The translations under genes were made by a program, and so were the position numbers. A stretch of DNA of 57,069 nt, from positions 1-57,069 of the forward strand of contig CAZYQW010000065.1 of NCBI GenBank assembly GCA_964649825.1. The letters are read 5' to 3'. Origin of the DNA: CAZYQW01 sp964649825 (GTDB taxonomy: Bacteria > Planctomycetota > B15-G4 > JADJEK01). Each line of letters opens with the position of its first letter. The stretch's first letter is position 1. The notes beneath the pieces are model-generated. The model was not told the origin of the DNA. It was given only the letters and a program-made list of their open reading frames with translations, and did no database searches. Below are positions 53,289-57,069 of the stretch, piece by piece.

Positions 53289-53750
53289 TCAGACTTGCTC
53301 CTGCTCTGCCTCGGGCTGGGTGTAGTCGTCGTAGTCGTCGAACTCGTCGATGTTCGGCGCGACGTAGTCGGGAGACTTGGAGCGCTCGACCTCGAGGTAG
53401 AACGCGTTCAGGATCGCCTCCTCGATCGACTTGCGGCAACGCGCGTTGATCGGGTGCGCGATGTCCATGTGGAGGCGCGCTCGACCGCGACTGTCCGGGC
53501 GGGCGCGGTTCAAGGCCAGGCGGCCTCCGCACTCGTTGCAGTATTTCGCGCGCAGGTGGTTCTTGGTGCCGCACCGCGAGCAACGATCGGTCAGCTTGCG
53601 GCTCGGCATCGCGACGAACGGACCGCGCGTGCCTTCGATGATCTTGATGTCCCGGATGACGTAGTCGTCGTCGAGGGTGATGGTGCAGAAGGCCTGGAGC
53701 TTTTCCGTCCGATTGTCGACGAGCTTGACCCGAGCTTCTGAGATGCGCAC
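53289..53750 (-). CDS. spoVG: SpoVG-family RNA/DNA-binding regulator with inserted zinc ribbon
   Basis: 153 residues. The ends match SpoVG (MRISEARVKLVD; TRGPFVAMPSRK; DIAHPINARCRKSIEEAILN). Where ordinary SpoVG links the last beta strand to the DIAHP motif, this one has a 40-residue insert with CSRC (C57, C60) and CNEC (C71, C74), a zinc ribbon. An acidic tail (DEFDDYDDY) follows the last helix. SpoVG regulates gene expression by binding nucleic acid; the ribbon likely changes its target. GTG 53750 has AAGGAGGAG 6 nt upstream. It lies 16 nt after ispE, a conserved neighbourhood. Confidence 0.93.
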   Translation of the reverse strand: MRISEARVKLVDNRTEKLQAFCTITLDDDYVIRDIKIIEGTRGPFVAMPSRKLTDRCSRCGTKNHLRAKYCNECGGRLALNRARPDSRGRARLHMDIAHPINARCRKSIEEAILNAFYLEVERSKSPDYVAPNIDEFDDYDDYTQPEAEQEQV

Positions 53751-53756
53751 GGTCAA

Positions 53757-53765
53757 CTCCTCCTT
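53757..53765 (-). promoter_or_regulatory. Ribosome binding site of spoVG
   Basis: AAGGAGGAG on the minus strand, 6 nt before GTG 53750. It rules out longer frames that begin inside ispE. Confidence 0.75.
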
Positions 53766-53766
53766 C

Positions 53767-54669
53767 TTATCCTTCAGTCCAGCCTTCACCGGGCAGGCTC
53801 TCAACAACGAAGGTCTCCCCGGCCGCCACAGCCTGGAGCCGTTCTTGGACCCTCAACCCCGCGGCGCGGTCCTCCACCGCCGCAAAGATCGCCGAACCGG
53901 ATCCGGTCAGGTGGAACATGTACCCCGTTTCGCGGGACACGCGATCCTGTAGAGCCGCGAGCTCCGGATACAACCTTCGAAACGGCTCCGCGAGCGCGTT
54001 GAAGAACTCCGGATCGTGGACGGTTTCGACCGTCGCAAGCGACTCGATGGCTCTTCGTAAATCGTTCTTGGCTCCGGTCAAGCGCAAATTGAGGCTTGAG
54101 TAGATCGCGGCCGTCGAGACGTTCACTCCGGGAAAATGGAGAACGAACGAGAAACGGGGCAACGCACGGTCTGAAAGCGGTTCGATCCGCTCTCCGCGCC
54201 CGCGCGCGATCGCGGCGCCTCCGGAGAAGAAGAACGGAACGTCCGACCCGACGCGGGCCCCGATCCGTTCGAGTTCCGAGTGGGCGAGGGGTTGATCCAG
54301 GAGCAGGTTCAAGGTGCCGAGCATGCATGCTGCATCGGACGAACCTCCCCCCAAACCTGCGCCCATTGGGACGATTTTCTGGAGAACGACTGCAAAACCG
54401 GACCGCCGCCCCGTGCAGGAGAAGAACTCTTCGGCGGCGCGCAGGACGAGGTTGCCGTCGACGGGACACGGGCGGCCGGTGACCTCGAGCGTCACGTCCG
54501 TGCCCGAGGCCCGGGTGACGGTCAGCCGATCGAACAGGTCGATCGTCTGCATGACGCTCTCGATCTCGTGGTAGCCGTCGTCGCGGCGGCCGAGCACGTC
54601 GAGGTAGAGGTTGAGCTTGGCTGGCGCGCGGGCGACGACGCGGTCGGACGTCGCTTCGTCGATGATCAT
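53767..54669 (-). CDS. ispE: 4-diphosphocytidyl-2-C-methyl-D-erythritol kinase
   Basis: 300 residues. GHMP kinase of the MEP isoprenoid pathway; it phosphorylates CDP-methylerythritol. APAKLNLYLDVLGRRDDGYH at the N-terminus and the ATP loop PMGAGLGGGSSDAACM are diagnostic, and LTGSGSAIFA is the third GHMP motif. The start overlaps the panC stop as ATGA. Confidence 0.95.
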   Translation of the reverse strand: MIIDEATSDRVVARAPAKLNLYLDVLGRRDDGYHEIESVMQTIDLFDRLTVTRASGTDVTLEVTGRPCPVDGNLVLRAAEEFFSCTGRRSGFAVVLQKIVPMGAGLGGGSSDAACMLGTLNLLLDQPLAHSELERIGARVGSDVPFFFSGGAAIARGRGERIEPLSDRALPRFSFVLHFPGVNVSTAAIYSSLNLRLTGAKNDLRRAIESLATVETVHDPEFFNALAEPFRRLYPELAALQDRVSRETGYMFHLTGSGSAIFAAVEDRAAGLRVQERLQAVAAGETFVVESLPGEGWTEG

Positions 54670-55511
54670 CGGCGGAGGATCACGTTGTCGATGAGACGCG
54701 TGACGCCGACCCGCGCGGCGACGATGAGGAGGTCCCCATCGGCGGCCTGGTCGATCGCGTCGAACGTCGCCGGATCGACCAGCGCGACGTAGTCCACGTC
54801 GACGCGGTCGACGTCCAGGGGCTCGCGCGCGGCGGCGACCAGGGTGGGGCCGCGCCGCTCCCCGGCGCGGAAGCGCTCCTCGGCCGCGCGCAGGCCGCGC
54901 GACAGCGAGAGGGCCCGGGAGCGATCGGCGGGCGAGAGGAACGCGTTGCGACTCGAGAGCGCGAGCCCGTCTTCGTCGCGGACGATCGGCCGGACGTCGA
55001 CCTCCAGCGGGAACTCGAGGTCCGCCACCATGCGGCGGATCAGCGTCGCCTGCTGCGCGTCCTTCTGTCCGAAGAACGCGACGTCCGGGAAGACGACGTG
55101 GAACAGCTTGGCGACGACGGTCAGCACCCCGCGGAAGTGCGTGGGGCGCGAGGCTCCCTCGAAGCGCGTCGCCACCGCGTCGTTCACCACGTACGTCGAG
55201 AAACCGCGCGGGTACATCGTCGCCGCGTCGGTCGTGAACAACGCGTCGGCGCCCGCGCGGTCCAGCCGATCGCGGTCACGATCGAGATCGCGCGGATAGC
55301 GGTCGAGGTCCTCGTTCGGCCCGAACTGGAGCGGATTGACGAAGATCGACACACAGACGCGATCGCACCGGTCGCGCGCGGCGCGGACGAGCGACACGTG
55401 GCCGTCGTGGAGCGCGCCCATCGTCGGCACGAACCCGACCGAGAGCCCCTCCGCGCGCCACGCGGACGTCCGCCGGGTCATCGCTCCCTTCTCTTCGACG
55501 TGCTCGATCAT
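54666..55511 (-). CDS. panC: Pantothenate synthetase
   Basis: 281 residues. It joins pantoate and beta-alanine with ATP to give pantothenate. FVPTMGALHDGHVSLVR holds the nucleotide-binding HxGH, and FVNPLQFGPNEDLDRYPR, FFGQKDAQQ and LALSSRNAFL complete the signature. The start overlaps the preceding pssA::folK stop as ATGA, so translation is coupled. Confidence 0.95.
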   Translation of the reverse strand: MIEHVEEKGAMTRRTSAWRAEGLSVGFVPTMGALHDGHVSLVRAARDRCDRVCVSIFVNPLQFGPNEDLDRYPRDLDRDRDRLDRAGADALFTTDAATMYPRGFSTYVVNDAVATRFEGASRPTHFRGVLTVVAKLFHVVFPDVAFFGQKDAQQATLIRRMVADLEFPLEVDVRPIVRDEDGLALSSRNAFLSPADRSRALSLSRGLRAAEERFRAGERRGPTLVAAAREPLDVDRVDVDYVALVDPATFDAIDQAADGDLLIVAARVGVTRLIDNVILRR

Positions 55512-56833
55512 CTAGAACGCCGCGCCTCGAGCTCGCTCCAGAGCGCCTCGACGGTCTTCCCCGTCACCGGGTCGACGAGCTCGCCGGCGACGGCTGCGGC
55601 CGGCTCGAGGACGAAACCTCGCTCGCGGAACCGAGGGTGCGGCAGCGTCAGGTCGGCGGTTTCGCAGATCGTGCCGCCGAACAGCACGAGGTCGAGGTCG
55701 AGCGTGCGAGGACCGTTCCTCACCGTCCGCTCGCGACCGCGACGCGTTTCGATGGCGAGGAGGTGGCGGAGGAGCGCGTGCGGCTCGAGCGCGGTCTCGA
55801 TTCGAACCGCGGCGTTCAAGAACGGGCGCTGCGGAGGGCCACCGATCGGCTCGGACTCGATCGGGTCGGACGCCTTCACGACCCGGGACAGCGGGATGCG
55901 CGCGATCTCCGCCAGCGCGAACGCGATGTGCGCCTCGCGGTCGCCGAGGTTGGAGCCGACGGCGACCAGCGCCGTCGCTCGCACCAGGACGGGCGACTCC
56001 TCGAGTTCGGGGTGCTCGGCGGATTCGGGCGGCGCGAAGATGCGGCGCCCCGCGCTGCGTTCGGCGAACGACATGATGGGTCCGGCCACCGCGTAGCCGG
56101 CGAAGCAGACGAAGAACATCACCTCGTGGTACATGAACGCCGCGAGCAGGATGACGACGATCGCGACGAGGTGGATGAACGGCTTCCGCCCGCGTCCCCA
56201 GCGACTGACGAGGTGCACGTACTCGACGCGCGAGACCATCAAGATCCCGAGCAGCGGGAGCAGCCCGAGGAACGCCTTCATGATCAGGACGCGCGTCTCC
56301 GGCGCGAGCGAAGCCAGGGGTGACTCGCCCTCGAACACGAGGAACGCGGACGATGCGACCACGCCGGCCGCGGCCGGCGACGGCAGGCCGTAGAACTTCT
56401 CGTGCGCCTCTTCGCCGGCGTCGGTCTCGAGCGTGAACCGGGCGAGCCGGAGCGTCGCGCAGATCACGTAGATCACCGACAGGAGGAGCGTCACCTTCTT
56501 CTCGTACGGATGGCCGGCGGCCGTCATGGAGTGATCGAAGACGACCTTCACCAGGAACGCGGGCGCGACGCCGAACGTGATGAGGTCGGTCAGCGAGTCG
56601 AGCTGCGCGCCGAAGTCGGACGCCTGGTTCGTGAGACGCGCGATGCGTCCGTCGAGGGCGTCGAAGAACATCGCGAGGAAGATCATCCACGCCGCGAACA
56701 AGATGTGGCTCGCGAACGCGGCGGGGTCGAGAAGCGCGTCGGCGACCTTCGCGATCGCGAGGAATCCGCAGAACGTGTTTCCGAGGGTGCAGAGGGTCGG
56801 GAGGATCGCGACCGGTTTGAAGCGTGGACTCAT
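55508..56833 (-). CDS. Fusion of CDP-diacylglycerol-serine phosphatidyltransferase and HPPK (FolK)
   Basis: 441 residues. Residues 1-255 are a membrane CDP-alcohol phosphatidyltransferase: the motif DALDGRIARLTNQASDFGAQ followed by LDSLTD is complete, and about eight spans fit PssA. From about 285 to the end is 6-hydroxymethyl-dihydropterin pyrophosphokinase: VAVGSNLGDRE, ESEPIGGPPQRPFLNAA and RNGPRTLDLDLVLFGG. Both catalytic motifs are intact, so phosphatidylserine synthesis and a folate step are joined in one chain. The frame runs through both halves without a start or stop between them. First gene of the operon, no Shine-Dalgarno. Confidence 0.93.
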   Translation of the reverse strand: MSPRFKPVAILPTLCTLGNTFCGFLAIAKVADALLDPAAFASHILFAAWMIFLAMFFDALDGRIARLTNQASDFGAQLDSLTDLITFGVAPAFLVKVVFDHSMTAAGHPYEKKVTLLLSVIYVICATLRLARFTLETDAGEEAHEKFYGLPSPAAAGVVASSAFLVFEGESPLASLAPETRVLIMKAFLGLLPLLGILMVSRVEYVHLVSRWGRGRKPFIHLVAIVVILLAAFMYHEVMFFVCFAGYAVAGPIMSFAERSAGRRIFAPPESAEHPELEESPVLVRATALVAVGSNLGDREAHIAFALAEIARIPLSRVVKASDPIESEPIGGPPQRPFLNAAVRIETALEPHALLRHLLAIETRRGRERTVRNGPRTLDLDLVLFGGTICETADLTLPHPRFRERGFVLEPAAAVAGELVDPVTGKTVEALWSELEARRSR

Positions 56834-56841
56834 GAAGGGTG

Positions 56842-56847
56842 ATTGTA
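56842..56847 (-). promoter_or_regulatory. Candidate -10 element (TACAAT) of the pssA::folK operon
   Basis: TACAAT on the minus strand lies 8 nt before ATG 56833. No Shine-Dalgarno intervenes, so the mRNA is probably leaderless. No good -35 is visible. Confidence 0.5.
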
Positions 56848-56849
56848 GC

Positions 56850-57069
56850 AGCCCGTGGTGAAAGTCATTCCGGCTGCGGCGGGCCCTCGCGACCGATCTC
56901 TTCGTTGCAGGATCCTCGACGTACAGCCAGTGGTGTGATTCAGAGTTGTTGACGTTTCTCCGGGGCCCTCGTCATCGCTTGCTGCGTTGCTCCTCCTCGA
57001 CGTATCTCGAATACGCGGTCGTCGTCGCGCCTTGCCAGCGACGACGATGACCTCCGGATAATCCACCAA
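56850..57069. other. Edge region, apparently non-coding
   Basis: About 220 nt upstream of the housekeeping operon, less GC-rich than the neighbours and without a coding-like frame (the minus frame is open but of odd composition). It holds short inverted repeats, for instance CGTAT/ATACG at 57001-57015. It may be a dispersed repeat or an untranslated region of a gene outside the window. Confidence 0.35.

Overview
The window is high-GC bacterial DNA from a member of, or close relative of, the Planctomycetota. The main evidence is a four-gene operon (23393-32566) with DUF1501, PPC-domain, DUF1549/DUF1553 and heme-c/WD40 products, a set typical of that phylum. Most genes end-overlap or sit a few bases apart, so much of the window is tightly packed operons. 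I recognised no rRNA, tRNA, CRISPR array or insertion sequence.

Left part (1-15491, minus strand). One long run of signalling and secretion genes reads leftwards. It starts with a response regulator, a hybrid histidine kinase with a heme-type DUF3365 sensor, and a receiver-linked class III adenylate cyclase. A Flp/Tad export module follows: CpaB, an FHA-TadA fusion, TadB and TadC. Next comes a membrane FHA protein, then a transmembrane Ser/Thr kinase whose extracytoplasmic part is a very long array of 46-52 residue helical repeats that runs off the window edge. Kinase, FHA domains and export ATPase in one module suggest a Tad machine controlled by phosphorylation.

Middle part (15774-38443). 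A histidine-rich membrane protein faces a speD-speE polyamine pair, a type II pseudopilin and a zinc metallopeptidase. A plus-strand group follows (WPxF-repeat lipoprotein, N4-glycosylasparaginase, aminoglycoside-phosphotransferase-like protein). Then comes the planctomycete operon. Divergent from it is a lipoprotein with a thioredoxin-like N-terminus and a SecD-like C-terminus, followed by an LpxH-like phosphatase, a GT4 glycosyltransferase and a secreted beta-propeller.

Right part (38444-57069). A short stretch of lower GC (about 38740-39650) carries two coupled membrane-anchored ORFs of unknown function before tag (3-methyladenine glycosylase). A minus-strand metal-handling cluster follows: a Cys-rich secreted protein, a triple CP-motif protein, a tiny lipoprotein, a TolC-type efflux protein and a multicopper oxidase. 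After it come a nucleotidyltransferase gene pair, a phosphatase-like lipoprotein, a fused AroD-AroE, a POT-type transporter with a frameshifted small gene behind it, and a housekeeping operon pssA::folK - panC - ispE - spoVG - DUF2520. Its SpoVG carries an inserted zinc ribbon, and its first gene is a phosphatidylserine synthase fused to HPPK.

Most interesting items: the repeat-tailed kinase and its FHA/Tad partners, the zinc-ribbon SpoVG, the SecD-domain lipoprotein, the PssA-FolK fusion, the metal cluster that lacks a visible pump, and a set of starts that look leaderless.
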